Source: Candidatus Poribacteria bacterium (GTDB lineage Bacteria > Poribacteria > WGA-4E > WGA-3G). Taken from it: a stretch of 54,554 nt of DNA. Location of the stretch: positions 1-54,554 of the forward strand of contig JAJDUH010000048.1 of assembly GCA_022826805.1 (NCBI GenBank). The letters run 5' to 3'. Below the pieces are notes generated by a model. That model saw only the letters and a list, made by a program, of their open reading frames with translations. It did not search any database and had not been told where the DNA came from. A program made the position numbers and the translations under genes. Positions 15,560 through 23,940 of the stretch are shown here, piece after piece (the stretch's first letter is position 1; each line of letters begins with the position of its first letter).

Positions 15560-16912
15560 CTACGCGCTTTGTATTACGTCCGCTTTCAGACGTTGTCTCT
15601 CGGCGAGCGCGGCATCAAATGCTTTCTTCTCTGCGGCTTGGACTGCTGGTGAGAACCTCACCAACACTGTGGTAAAAGAGGCGACTGCGACCATTATACC
15701 GAGATATAGCAAGCCTTGCTGCATTGTGATATTCTCAGCACGGAATAGAAAACCGGCAGCAACGGCACCAGCGTTTCCGCCAGCCCCAACAATACCGGCA
15801 ACAGCTCCTAACGCCTTTCTGTTGATAAAAGGAACAATTCCAAACGTCGCACCTTCGGACATCTGTACAAAGAGACTGAAAACAATCATCGTCCCAACGG
15901 CAAGCACAAGAACTGCCATTTGTGAGAAGAACATCAGCAGGACTCCCTCACCCAATAAGACGACAAATAGAAACATAACGCGCCCACGGAGTCCCATCTT
16001 TTTCGCAAAGAAATCAGATAATGCACCGCCAACCGTCCGCGCAAAGATATTCATCAAACCGAACAACCCAGCGATGAGTCCTGCGGTCTTGACATCTAAC
16101 TGGAAATGGTCGTGATAGTAGAGTGCAGCGACATTATTGATAGTGAGTTCGACGCCAAAACAGGCGGCGTATATAATAAAGAGCGCCCAGACGCGGTAGT
16201 CTTTAATCGCCAGCATGAAAGATTCCATGCCCTTGCCTTTAGAGGGTTCAAGCTCACCGCGCTCACGGAGTTCTTTGTAGTTGCCGTCCGGAGCATCTTT
16301 GGTAATGAAATAATAGGCGAATCCAGTGATAAACAGTGCGATTCCGGGAATAATCATTGCGAGTCGCCATCCGAGGAATTTGTCCACGCCGAAACTGAGA
16401 ACAGCCGTAAAGATGAGGGGCATGACCATCTGCGTAACACCGCCACCCAGATTCCCCCAGCCTGCCGTTGTAGCGTTCGCTGTACCGATACAATTCGGCG
16501 CGAACATTACTGAAGTATGATACTGCGTGATGACGAACGAAGCACCGATCGCACCGATCGCCAACCGAAATAGAAGAAAGGTCTCGTAATTCCGGGCGAG
16601 TCCAATACCCATCACAGGCAGTGAACCGAGAATCAGGAGCCACGTATATGCCTTCCGAGAGCCGATCTTGTCGCAAAGTGGTCCGATTAAGACTCGCACT
16701 AACACTGTAATCGCGACAGAGGCGATAATCGTATTACCGATCTCCGCTTTTGTTAGCATCAGGTCTTCACGGACAATCGCCATAAGAGGCGCGATACCGA
16801 ACCATCCAAAAAAAGCGAGGAAGAATGCGAACCATGTAGTATGGAAGGTACGCATCTGTACTGTTTTTAAGCTGAAGAGATTTATTTGCGTTGCTTTATT
16901 TTTAATATCCAT
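15560..16912 (-). CDS. narK: Nitrate/nitrite transporter, MFS (NarK/NrtP family)
   Basis: A 450-residue inner-membrane major facilitator with about twelve hydrophobic segments. The nitrate-porter signature G-W-G-N-L-G-G-G-V-T-Q is near residues 151-161, after A-N-A-T-T-A. A second Gly-rich segment, G-A-V-A-G-I-V-G-A-G-G-N-A-G-A, is near residue 370 and is typical of this family. It imports nitrate for the reductases encoded on either side. Start ATG 16912 abuts leader repeat copy E, 73 bases after the nirA stop, so it should be co-transcribed with nirA. Confidence 0.93.
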   Translation of the reverse strand: MDIKNKATQINLFSLKTVQMRTFHTTWFAFFLAFFGWFGIAPLMAIVREDLMLTKAEIGNTIIASVAITVLVRVLIGPLCDKIGSRKAYTWLLILGSLPVMGIGLARNYETFLLFRLAIGAIGASFVITQYHTSVMFAPNCIGTANATTAGWGNLGGGVTQMVMPLIFTAVLSFGVDKFLGWRLAMIIPGIALFITGFAYYFITKDAPDGNYKELRERGELEPSKGKGMESFMLAIKDYRVWALFIIYAACFGVELTINNVAALYYHDHFQLDVKTAGLIAGLFGLMNIFARTVGGALSDFFAKKMGLRGRVMFLFVVLLGEGVLLMFFSQMAVLVLAVGTMIVFSLFVQMSEGATFGIVPFINRKALGAVAGIVGAGGNAGAVAAGFLFRAENITMQQGLLYLGIMVAVASFTTVLVRFSPAVQAAEKKAFDAALAERQRLKADVIQSA

Positions 16913-16945
16913 TTTTTAAATTTTCCTTACGGTTCGGTCAGGTAG
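16913..16945 (-). repeat. RBS-bearing leader repeat, copy E
   Basis: Minus-strand CTACCTGACCGAACCGTAAG, then GAAAATTTAAAAA, then the narK ATG. Only the 3' core is conserved here; the GGCGGATATACG block is absent. It lies inside the nirA-narK operon. Confidence 0.82.
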
Positions 16946-16985
16946 ATTAGAGGTTTCAACTGGAGCACAGTCCAAGGTGCCATAA

Positions 16986-18578
16986 TTAAAATCTGCGGGA
17001 CAGGTAAGGGACGAGTCCCTCAAGCACCTGCGGTAAATCATCGCAGGGTACATTCTCCAACAATTTGGGAGCGACTTTAGGGTTAGCACCGGCATTACCC
17101 TTAAAAAATACGTCCACGGCATCGGTAACGACGCCATCAATTTTAATCTTCTTACCGAGGAGTCCAATATCTGCAGCGGCATGATTGCCACACCCGTTCG
17201 GACATCCCGACCAGTGAATCGTAAGCGGTTTGGTATTGCCGAGTTTTGCTTCTAAATGTCGGACTGCTTCCATGGCGCGTTCTTTGGTTTCAATAAGCGA
17301 GAAATGGCAGTAGTCGATACCGGTGCAACTCACCATACCGCGCATGATCTCTGAAGGGTCATAGCGGAGTTCCTGCAGGAGTGGTTCTGTGGTTAAGTCT
17401 CCGATCTTTTCGTCTGGGACGTTGGTGATAATCAGATTCTGTCCCTGGGTGAGGCGGATATCACCGTTTCCGTATTTATCTGCGAGGCGGGCTACCTCGA
17501 ACAGTTGTGTTGTCGTGATGCGTCCTACAGGTACAACAAGTCCAACGTAGTTAAGGTGTGATTGCTTCTGCGAGAAGATACCGGTGTGGTCGGTTTTCTT
17601 CTTGCCGCGCGCATCTTTACCAGCAGTCAGGAGCGGTTGTCTTCTGTGCCGCCGTCTTTCTACTTCTTCTCGGAATTTTCCTACACCCCAATCTGCAATC
17701 AGAAAAGCGAGGCGAGATTTATTCCGAGCTGTCCTGGCTCCATAGTCTCTGAAAATCAGTGTAATATCAGCACACAAGACCGCGGCTTCTTCGGGAGTAA
17801 TAAACACATCAAGCGGTTGTGCGGGGGTGTAGCCACCAGACCCCATTTTTCCGCCGACAGCGACGTTAAATCCGTGCGTCTCTTGCCCCTCAATCTCTTT
17901 AACTGCTGGCGTGAGGGCAATGTCTTGTGAAGCAGTATGTGTGCAGTTGTCCAAACATCCTGTGATACCTACATTGAACTTGCGCGGAATATCGGTAAAC
18001 TCCTTATTGCCGACAAAAAGTCTTGTAAATTCCCTGGCGACATGCGAGGCATCAAACAGCTCATTGGGCGTTAATCCAGCAACAGGACATCCGATGACAC
18101 CACGGATGTTGTCAAAACCGGTCTGGAGCGAACCTAATCCGACTTCCTCAAGCCGATTCCAGATGTGTTGCACGTTCTCAATTGCAAAACCGCGGAGTTG
18201 AACCTGTTGTCGTGTTGTGAGATCCACAAATCCAGGTCCGTGTGCTTCACTGATCTCGGCAATCGCGCGGAACTGCTTGGCGTTACTAAAACCGCTGGAC
18301 ATGCGTAGACGCATCATAAATGCTCCTGGGGTCTGTTTTCGATAAAAGACCCCTACCCACTTGAGTCGGTCGCGTTCGTTCGGCGGAATTGATTCCCATC
18401 CATTCCGGATGTAGTTCGGAATGTCATTAATGACTTCAAGTCCGTTTTTCTCTTGCTTGAGGGCTTCGGCAGCATTTATCTTGGATTTTCTTTTTTTAGC
18501 GGTTGCTGAAGCTTTCAAACTCGGTGCTGAACGCACCTTTCGGCTTGTGGGAATAACTTTCTTTTTTGATTCGTTCAC
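16986..18578 (-). CDS. nirA: Ferredoxin-nitrite reductase (siroheme, 4Fe-4S)
   Basis: A 530-residue member of the nitrite/sulfite reductase family: two ferrodoxin-like half domains and two siroheme/4Fe-4S domains. Cluster and siroheme ligands are C-T-G-I-D-Y-C and S-G-C-P-N-G-C-G in the C-terminal half (about residues 430-475). It reduces nitrite to ammonium with six electrons from ferredoxin. Operon position with narK and narB favours nitrite over sulfite. The open frame extends to ATG 18611, but that ATG lies in an intergenic repeat without SD; GTG 18578 has AAAGGAG 7 bases upstream, so I chose it. The Lys/Ser-rich first 40 residues are unusual. Expression is predicted to depend on the leader antiterminator. 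Confidence 0.92.
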   Translation of the reverse strand: MNESKKKVIPTSRKVRSAPSLKASATAKKRKSKINAAEALKQEKNGLEVINDIPNYIRNGWESIPPNERDRLKWVGVFYRKQTPGAFMMRLRMSSGFSNAKQFRAIAEISEAHGPGFVDLTTRQQVQLRGFAIENVQHIWNRLEEVGLGSLQTGFDNIRGVIGCPVAGLTPNELFDASHVAREFTRLFVGNKEFTDIPRKFNVGITGCLDNCTHTASQDIALTPAVKEIEGQETHGFNVAVGGKMGSGGYTPAQPLDVFITPEEAAVLCADITLIFRDYGARTARNKSRLAFLIADWGVGKFREEVERRRHRRQPLLTAGKDARGKKKTDHTGIFSQKQSHLNYVGLVVPVGRITTTQLFEVARLADKYGNGDIRLTQGQNLIITNVPDEKIGDLTTEPLLQELRYDPSEIMRGMVSCTGIDYCHFSLIETKERAMEAVRHLEAKLGNTKPLTIHWSGCPNGCGNHAAADIGLLGKKIKIDGVVTDAVDVFFKGNAGANPKVAPKLLENVPCDDLPQVLEGLVPYLSRRF

Positions 18579-18608
18579 CTTTGAATCTCCTTTAGAAACA
18601 GATGATCC

Positions 18609-18690
18609 CATACACCTGTCGCCCCGCTGGGGCTTGATTTATAGCGGAACCGTCTTCTATACACCTATCGCCCCGCTGGGACTTGATTTT
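18609..18690. repeat. Tandem CGCCCC-hairpin repeat, two units
   Basis: Two units spaced 48 bases: TACACCTGTCGCCCCGCTGG and TACACCTATCGCCCCGCTGG, each followed by GGCTTGATTT or GACTTGATTT. GCCCC/GGGGC forms a short hairpin. Further units occur at 54218-54349. They lie in the untranslated leader between the terminator and nirA. Confidence 0.75.
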
Positions 18691-18724
18691 TGATATAGGC
18701 ATTTACAGAGCCTAAGGAACTTAC

Positions 18725-18798
18725 AAAAAAAGGCGTCTACTGGTGAGCATATAGCTTCGGCTTACAAGTAGCACCGAAAACTCAGCCAAATAGACACC
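18725..18798 (-). terminator. Leader terminator (attenuator) of the nirA operon
   Basis: On the minus strand GGTGTCTA (18798-18791) pairs with TAGACGCC (18739-18732), extended inward by TGG/CCA and TGAG/CTCA, with an internal arm CGG/CCG. Seven U residues follow (18731-18725). It lies about 146 bases before the nirA start, so it would stop transcription in the leader. Its 5' arm is shared with antiterminator hairpin P2. Confidence 0.82.
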
Positions 18799-18830
18799 TG
18801 TGTCTGCTCCCAAACCACCTTTGGTTGGGG
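18792..18830 (-). promoter_or_regulatory. ANTAR target: twin hexaloop hairpins (P1 and P2)
   Basis: Minus strand P1 (18830-18809): stem CCCAACC/GGTTTGGG (one bulge) with loop AAAGGT. Then AGC. P2 (18805-18792): stem AGAC/GTCT with loop ACAGGT. Both loops have six bases with A at 1 and G at 4, the known ANTAR recognition rule. P2 uses bases 18792-18798, which also form the 5' arm of the terminator, so the two structures exclude each other. NasT is encoded just upstream. Binding is inferred from this established mechanism. Confidence 0.82.
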
Positions 18831-18840
18831 TTGATATTCT

Positions 18841-18869
18841 TATATATTATTGCCTATCCAGTCGCGCAA
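18841..18869 (-). promoter_or_regulatory. Candidate promoter of the nirA leader
   Basis: Minus strand TTGCGC (18869-18864), 17-base spacer, TATATA (18846-18841). Transcription from it would begin a few bases before hairpin P1, leaving P1 at the extreme 5' end of the leader. Confidence 0.5.
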
Positions 18870-18956
18870 AATACGTTAGTCTGTATTCGGCAAAACTGGC
18901 AATTCTAATGTGTACACTTCAAAACGAAATAAATCAGATATCCCTTTTATCATATT

Positions 18957-19362
18957 CTTCAGCGTCAAAACCCCATCCCTCAGGTTGGGGATGTAGACGC
19001 TGTTTTTCCTTGAAATAAGTTATTGAATCTGCTATAATACCTTTAGAGTGTAAGGTTGCTATAGAGGCTCTGGTTGCGAAGCTCTTGGTAGCGTTCCTAT
19101 AGTGTAAAGCTCTAAAAAACGGCTATCTATCAACAAATCGTAGCTTGACATACACAGTAGGGAAAGACGGGTAATGCTGAATCCCATTTGAAATCGTGTA
19201 TCAAAACTGTTCGTAAGGTGCTTTTTAGCACGCAGTCAGGGTAGTGTCTGTTGGTGTAGGCTGCATAAGTCTTTGACTCAAAGCAGTGGTCGTTGATCCC
19301 ACGAAAGCTTCTGTAAAGACTGGTTTTGCAGAAGCCTCATGCTTTAGCATGAGGTCTATCAC
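18957..19362 (+). mobile_element. IS200/IS605-like element lacking transposase (solo ends)
   Basis: Left-end hairpin 18960-19002: CAGCGTC/GACGCTG outer stem and CCCCA/TGGGG inner stem with AGGT in the loop, matching the left end of the tnpB element at 33580-33618 with compensated outer-stem changes. Right-end hairpin CCTCATGC/GCATGAGG (19335-19354), preceded by GAAG and followed by TCTATCAC, matches GAAG...GTGCTATCAC at 34937-34970. About 330 bases between carry no transposase or tnpB. The right tip contains the nasT stop codon. Confidence 0.7.
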
Positions 19363-19961
19363 AATTTATTTGTCAACACCTCCGATACTGACAACACATC
19401 TTGTGAAATTTCCGCAAGCCGTTTTCTACGATTCATTGCCATCTTTCGCAAAATTTGATACGCCTGTGCTTCGTTACAACCACGTTGTTGGGCAACCAGT
19501 TCCTTTGCACGTTCAATAATCTTGCGTTCGGCAAGGCTTGTCTTGGTTTTCTCAAGTTCTTCCTGTAATGCTCGGAATTCATAAAATCGGGCGACAGCTG
19601 CTTCAATGATTGTTTTAACTCGCGCCCCGGTGAGTTTCCCGACGGCATAAGCGGACACCCCTGCACGCGTTGCCGCTTGAATCGTCTCCGACCGTTCATC
19701 ACGTGAAAACATGACTATGGGACACGGATAACTTTCGTGGAGAGACGCGACCCAATTGAGTATTGATTGTCCTGGAAAGTCAACGCCAATCAGTATAATA
19801 TCGGGGTTTACGCGCGAGACCTGACCCACCAAACTTTCCTGCAGACGTAAAGGCACCGCAACTTTGTACCGACTCACCTTTAGGATCTGGACTAACGAAG
19901 CCGTCCGCTCCTGATTGTTATCAATGATTAAGACTTTTGGCGTTGAAGTGCCTGTTTCCAT
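19359..19961 (-). CDS. nasT: NasT-type ANTAR antitermination regulator
   Basis: A 200-residue regulator: receiver-like domain (residues 8-125), coiled linker, and C-terminal ANTAR RNA-binding helices (about 135-197) with L-A-E-R-K-I-I-E-R-A-K and A-Y-Q-I-L-R-K-M-A-M. P-I-V-M-F near the middle and G-V-S-A-Y match my memory of NasT. In the segment I-L-I-G-V-D-F-P-G the position of the usual phospho-acceptor Asp is Gly, so phosphorylation is doubtful. It should bind the twin hexaloops in the nirA leader. No nasS sensor gene is seen nearby. ATG 19961 has GGAAGG upstream. The TGA stop lies in the tip of an IS605-like element, so the last residues may be new. Confidence 0.9.
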   Translation of the reverse strand: METGTSTPKVLIIDNNQERTASLVQILKVSRYKVAVPLRLQESLVGQVSRVNPDIILIGVDFPGQSILNWVASLHESYPCPIVMFSRDERSETIQAATRAGVSAYAVGKLTGARVKTIIEAAVARFYEFRALQEELEKTKTSLAERKIIERAKELVAQQRGCNEAQAYQILRKMAMNRRKRLAEISQDVLSVSEVLTNKL

Positions 19962-20209
19962 CCTCCACCTTCCCAAGTCAATTTCACGTAAATGTGCTGA
20001 AACAACAAGGAATATTAACCTTACTTACCAACCTTAGCAAAAACCTTGCCAAAAGTATGGATTACTGATTTCCCCTATGTAGATAGGGCTTCTGCTAAAC
20101 GAAGACTCGCGCGGAACGATTTTTTCTGCTTATTTTTTCAGCAGAAAGCACGCGTGCCTTCCTATTTTTTGGGCAATATGGGTTTAGGGTGTTGTAAGGC
20201 TTGGAGGAT

Positions 20210-20878
20210 TCAGTTATTTTCGCGTTGTACAGTATAGATAGAAACTTGGGAAGTCTTTCCATCGAGTGTGACAGCACTGGTAGATTTTTGATAGCGGAAT
20301 CCGTTATCACGGATCACTTTGAAAAACCCGACAGCGTTTTTGCGATTGGGTTCGGAAAAGAGGGCGATGCCGTTGGGGGAAAGATAATTCTGAAGTAAAG
20401 TTACAATGGGGGTCCAGTGGTGTTCTTCATAAATGACATCGGCGGCGAGAATATAGGGGAACTTGCAATTGAAGCAGGGCGTATTCCAGTCCATCTGAAC
20501 GAAATGAGCATTTTGTTCAACGCTATTTTGCTCGGCGTTGCTTTCTGCGAAATGGAGTGCTTCGTGTTCTGCATCGGTGAAAATCACTTGGGCCCCCATC
20601 TGACACGCGACAATTCCTGTGAGTCCAAATCCGCATCCAATCTCTAAGACATGTGCGTCCTTTAAGTGTGTCCGGAGTTTTTCTACATGGCGTGCCAAGG
20701 CAATGGACGATTCCCAGAGATAAGTCCAGTAGGGAAGATAGAGTTTACCTTCGCTGTCCTCCCGGCTGAGTTGCTCAAGAAACCAGTCGGGTTCTTTTAT
20801 CAGTGTGAGTTGGACCCGACCGGTTTTCAATTTAATGATGGTACTTGTTAGTGGGTAATCTTTCAATTGGATTTTCAT
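20210..20878 (-). CDS. METTL21-like class I SAM methyltransferase
   Basis: A 222-residue methyltransferase of the Methyltransf_16 type. Motif I is V-L-E-I-G-C-G-F-G-L-T-G, followed by the acidic loop F-T-D-A-E. Later A-A-D-V-I-Y-E-E matches the conserved D-V-x-Y segment of lysine protein methyltransferases such as METTL21. It probably methylates a protein, but the target is unknown. ATG 20878 has AAAGG very close upstream (2-3 bases); an in-frame TTG at 20896 without SD is the alternative. The gap downstream (19962-20209) holds no gene I can see. Confidence 0.78.
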   Translation of the reverse strand: MKIQLKDYPLTSTIIKLKTGRVQLTLIKEPDWFLEQLSREDSEGKLYLPYWTYLWESSIALARHVEKLRTHLKDAHVLEIGCGFGLTGIVACQMGAQVIFTDAEHEALHFAESNAEQNSVEQNAHFVQMDWNTPCFNCKFPYILAADVIYEEHHWTPIVTLLQNYLSPNGIALFSEPNRKNAVGFFKVIRDNGFRYQKSTSAVTLDGKTSQVSIYTVQRENN

Positions 20879-20934
20879 TTCCTTTAGGATACCCAAGAGC
20901 GGTTGCAGGGCAGAATCCTCTTTCAGGTAGGAAC

Positions 20935-21969
20935 TCAGTGGTTACTGCTACTAAAAAGTTTAGCGATTTCGTCGGTTTCAAAAATAGGTAGCGGTTGTTG
21001 CGTACCGGTGGTATCTTCCAGCCAGAACCCAGCCTCAGATGGCAAAAACTTTCCTATAATGTCAGCACTGATACCAGCGGTGTCGAGGGCTTGGCAGATT
21101 GTCTCGCCTTTTTTGGGTTCCGATGCAATTAACATTGCCCCAGATGAAATGACACCGAGCGGATTGAGCGCAAACATATCACACAACGTCCGTGTTATGT
21201 CTCCATACAAAATTGGTGAGCCGAGTAGTTTATCCGAATAGAGAACTACCCCTAATCCGGCTGCGGTTGCTAACTCATACGCGGCAGTCGAGACGCCACC
21301 TTCTGTGGCATCGTGCATAGCGTGTACGCCGCCTGTGGCGATTGCGATTTGTGAGTCTCTTAGGACAGAAATTCCGGGATGCATGAGATAGTTCTTCGCC
21401 TGCTCCAAGAATTGGGCTTCACACTTTTCACGCAATTGGGCTTCACGCTCGCGAGCGATGATTGCGGTCGCTTCGATACCGAGTCCTTTTGTGAGAATTA
21501 ATGTATCTCCTACACGAGCGTCCGCTGAAGTGAATAAGGCGTTTTTATGGGTAACGCCCATCATTTGTCCTATGACGACGGGTTGTGTCACGGCTGGCGT
21601 AACTTCGGTATGTCCGCCACACAGCGCGATGTCAAACTCGGCACATGCTTGTGTGAGTTGTGCCATGATCTCGCGAACCATTGCAGGTGTTGTTGCGTCC
21701 TCAGGTAACAACAGCGTTACCAGCAACCATTTCGGCACAGCCCCCATTGCTGCGATGTCATTGCTATTGACGCAAACCACATACCACCCAATATCTTCAG
21801 TCGCAAAGGTGATCGGATCACTGGTGGCGACGAGATAGTTGTCTCCTAACTTGATGACTGCGGCATCTTCACCGAGTTGTGGACCGACAACCAAGTCTAC
21901 GTTTTCATTCCGTGTGGGTAGAAGTTCTTTTAAAAAATCGTGTTTCAGTTTTCCAACAGGCAGATTCAT
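20935..21969 (-). CDS. AIR synthase-related protein, HypE/ThiL-like
   Basis: A 344-residue two-domain ATP-binding protein of the PurM/HypE/SelD/ThiL superfamily. Features are G-E-D-A-A-V-I near the N-terminus, V-N-S-N-D-I-A-A-M-G-A, C-G-G-H-T-E-V and M-H-D-A-T-E-G-G-V near residue 225. The N-terminal L-P-V-G-K-L is HypE-like, but the C-terminal Cys that HypE carbamoylates is absent (it ends S-S-S-N-H) and no hydrogenase genes are nearby. The reaction is therefore not assigned. ATG 21969 chosen; GTG 21978 is in frame. The stop of the upstream membrane protein gene is only 11 bases away, so the two are likely co-transcribed. Confidence 0.8.
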   Translation of the reverse strand: MNLPVGKLKHDFLKELLPTRNENVDLVVGPQLGEDAAVIKLGDNYLVATSDPITFATEDIGWYVVCVNSNDIAAMGAVPKWLLVTLLLPEDATTPAMVREIMAQLTQACAEFDIALCGGHTEVTPAVTQPVVIGQMMGVTHKNALFTSADARVGDTLILTKGLGIEATAIIAREREAQLREKCEAQFLEQAKNYLMHPGISVLRDSQIAIATGGVHAMHDATEGGVSTAAYELATAAGLGVVLYSDKLLGSPILYGDITRTLCDMFALNPLGVISSGAMLIASEPKKGETICQALDTAGISADIIGKFLPSEAGFWLEDTTGTQQPLPIFETDEIAKLFSSSNH

Positions 21970-21980
21970 GACTTTCACTC

Positions 21981-23909
21981 TCAGATAAAAATCTTATAGG
22001 TTCGCAAACCGGATGCAGGGCCGATGATCGCCCAGATACTGCCGATGACGTAATCACCTAAGATTAAACCCAAAAAGAGGGGTGCCACTTGGCGATGCAG
22101 CCTTAAACCACCGTGCCGTAGGATCATTAACTTCAGAAACCACGCCACAAAAAAGGCAAACCAGAAGTAGTCCATCGCGAAACTGATGGCGAGTGCATAA
22201 CCTGCCGGGTGGAAGGGCCACCAGAGGAAATGCATACGCATATACATCATCACGAACGTCAGAAGTGCTCCGATGCCCATAAAACCGATGCCAATGACGT
22301 TGGGTTCGGTCGGGTTATGTAGCCATCGCTGAAGCCGACTGAACGACTCTCTGCCGACCCAGCCTTTGAACCCACCGGCTTTCGCGACGGCACCGTTGCG
22401 GAAGGTGATGTCAAGGTTCGCCCAAAAGGTAACCAAAATGCCGACGATAATTGCTATCAACATCGCCACCCACAAACGTCTGTTCCCCATTCCTGTGGAT
22501 TCTGCGAGTTTGAACGCCTCAATCTGATTCGGCATCGGATGATTGCGGTAACCGCGATTGAACCAGTAGAAAAGCGACATGATGGTGAGACTGCTTGTGT
22601 CAAACTGCCGAGTGCCACCGACTGTTGCAAGCATATCGTGTGGATTGACGTAGTAAATTTCATGGGGTGTACCGAGTTCTGCCCGGACCCGGGTAATCGC
22701 AAACGAAAGTAGGAAATAGACACCGAAGAAAACACCAGCAACCCATAACGCCATCCCTGCGATAGAAGAGAAGATTCCGAGTGCGACGAGCGATCCGAGA
22801 ATACCTAAGAACGCCGCACGATACGGCATTGGTTCGTTGGAATCATCAACATTGGATTTAAATCCAAATACCTTTTTCAATACTTCAGCAAGGTGTCGCC
22901 GCGTGACCCAGATAGCAAGCAAGAAGAGTGCGATCCATGCTCCATAAGCCTGTTCATTCAATGCCGGGAAATAGCGCGTGCCGAGTGCTGCCCCGATGAC
23001 AAATTCAGCCAAGCGAACGACAAAGAAAAACCAACACGAAAACGAGAGGTCCAGCGGTAGGAAAAACGCTAAACCCACCGCAAACGGGTAAATGGAGATC
23101 CGAGTGCCCCGAATGACATTCCACGGGCGATCGGTGAAGATATTTTGGAAGACAGCAGTTCGTTTGATGTAAGGAATTTCAGGAAACTGAGGGAAGAGAT
23201 AGTGAACGCCGTTAACGACTCCTATGACTACGGCTATACTGAATCCTACCCACATCATCCGGTTTTTAAGGAGACTGACGCCTCCCTTTTCTGAAAGCTG
23301 CAGCGGAAGTTGTATGATAGGATACGCCAGTTTCTCCTGTTCCGCCCACTGTTTTCGGACGAGTGTGTTGATGCATAGCATCATGAACATCATAATGAGG
23401 AAAAAGAGTCCCCAGAACGCTAACGGCTTCACCCAAACCCAAAAGTTATGTTCTGTATAGAAGGTGGCTTCGCCCTCGTAAAATCCTTGAAGGCTTAGTG
23501 TATCAGAGACGGTGAGCCAAGCCGGTAGATACCGAAAAAAGAGCGTCTGCCACTCATTCTCTTCCGTGGCGAATCGGAAAGGGTGGGCGATACTGCCGAA
23601 CATGTTTTGCATCGTGTCGTGCCCTGCAAATGTGCAAGAGATCGCCACCATGATGTAGATAGTGAGCAACTCTCCCTGCTGTAGCATCTGCCGTGGTGCG
23701 AGACGTTTCAACACAATATTAGCGACCACACAGATGAACATAATAAAAACAGGTTGGATAAAAAGCGGCAGGCACGAACCGTCGAGTGAATAGTACTTCA
23801 CTTCAACGAGCGTCATCCAATAGACATTGATCGGGATGAATAAGACCCCTAAGAGAAGCGATCTACCTGTAACGCGCGCTGATGAGATGACATTTTCACG
23901 AGTTTGCAT
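21981..23909 (-). CDS. Large multi-pass membrane protein, DUF6785/DUF6784-like
   Basis: A 642-residue integral membrane protein with roughly fourteen hydrophobic segments. It begins with a short polar stretch, then S-L-L-L-G-V-L-F-I-P-I-N. Two halves can be seen: residues 15-350 and 365-642, joined by a basic cytoplasmic-looking loop (K-K-V-F-G-F-K-S). Recurrent features such as the Q-Q-G-E-L-L-T-I-Y segment near residue 77 and the P-H-E-I-Y-Y-V-N-P-H-D segment resemble a family common in Poribacteria and Armatimonadetes, distantly like oligopeptide transporters. Function unknown; transport is inference. Confidence 0.75.
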   Translation of the reverse strand: MQTRENVISSARVTGRSLLLGVLFIPINVYWMTLVEVKYYSLDGSCLPLFIQPVFIMFICVVANIVLKRLAPRQMLQQGELLTIYIMVAISCTFAGHDTMQNMFGSIAHPFRFATEENEWQTLFFRYLPAWLTVSDTLSLQGFYEGEATFYTEHNFWVWVKPLAFWGLFFLIMMFMMLCINTLVRKQWAEQEKLAYPIIQLPLQLSEKGGVSLLKNRMMWVGFSIAVVIGVVNGVHYLFPQFPEIPYIKRTAVFQNIFTDRPWNVIRGTRISIYPFAVGLAFFLPLDLSFSCWFFFVVRLAEFVIGAALGTRYFPALNEQAYGAWIALFLLAIWVTRRHLAEVLKKVFGFKSNVDDSNEPMPYRAAFLGILGSLVALGIFSSIAGMALWVAGVFFGVYFLLSFAITRVRAELGTPHEIYYVNPHDMLATVGGTRQFDTSSLTIMSLFYWFNRGYRNHPMPNQIEAFKLAESTGMGNRRLWVAMLIAIIVGILVTFWANLDITFRNGAVAKAGGFKGWVGRESFSRLQRWLHNPTEPNVIGIGFMGIGALLTFVMMYMRMHFLWWPFHPAGYALAISFAMDYFWFAFFVAWFLKLMILRHGGLRLHRQVAPLFLGLILGDYVIGSIWAIIGPASGLRTYKIFI

Positions 23910-23940
23910 AGTTTACGAATCGCGAGCATCGGAACAATTG

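Noticed and set aside
16986..18611. ATG at 18611 as the nirA start
   Set aside because: It falls in a dispersed intergenic repeat and has no SD, whereas GTG 18578 has AAAGGAG at 7 bases.
20935..21969. Naming the AIR-synthase-like gene hypE or selD
   Set aside because: The C-terminal Cys of HypE and the N-terminal Cys/Sec motif of SelD are absent, and there are no hydrogenase or selenium genes around.
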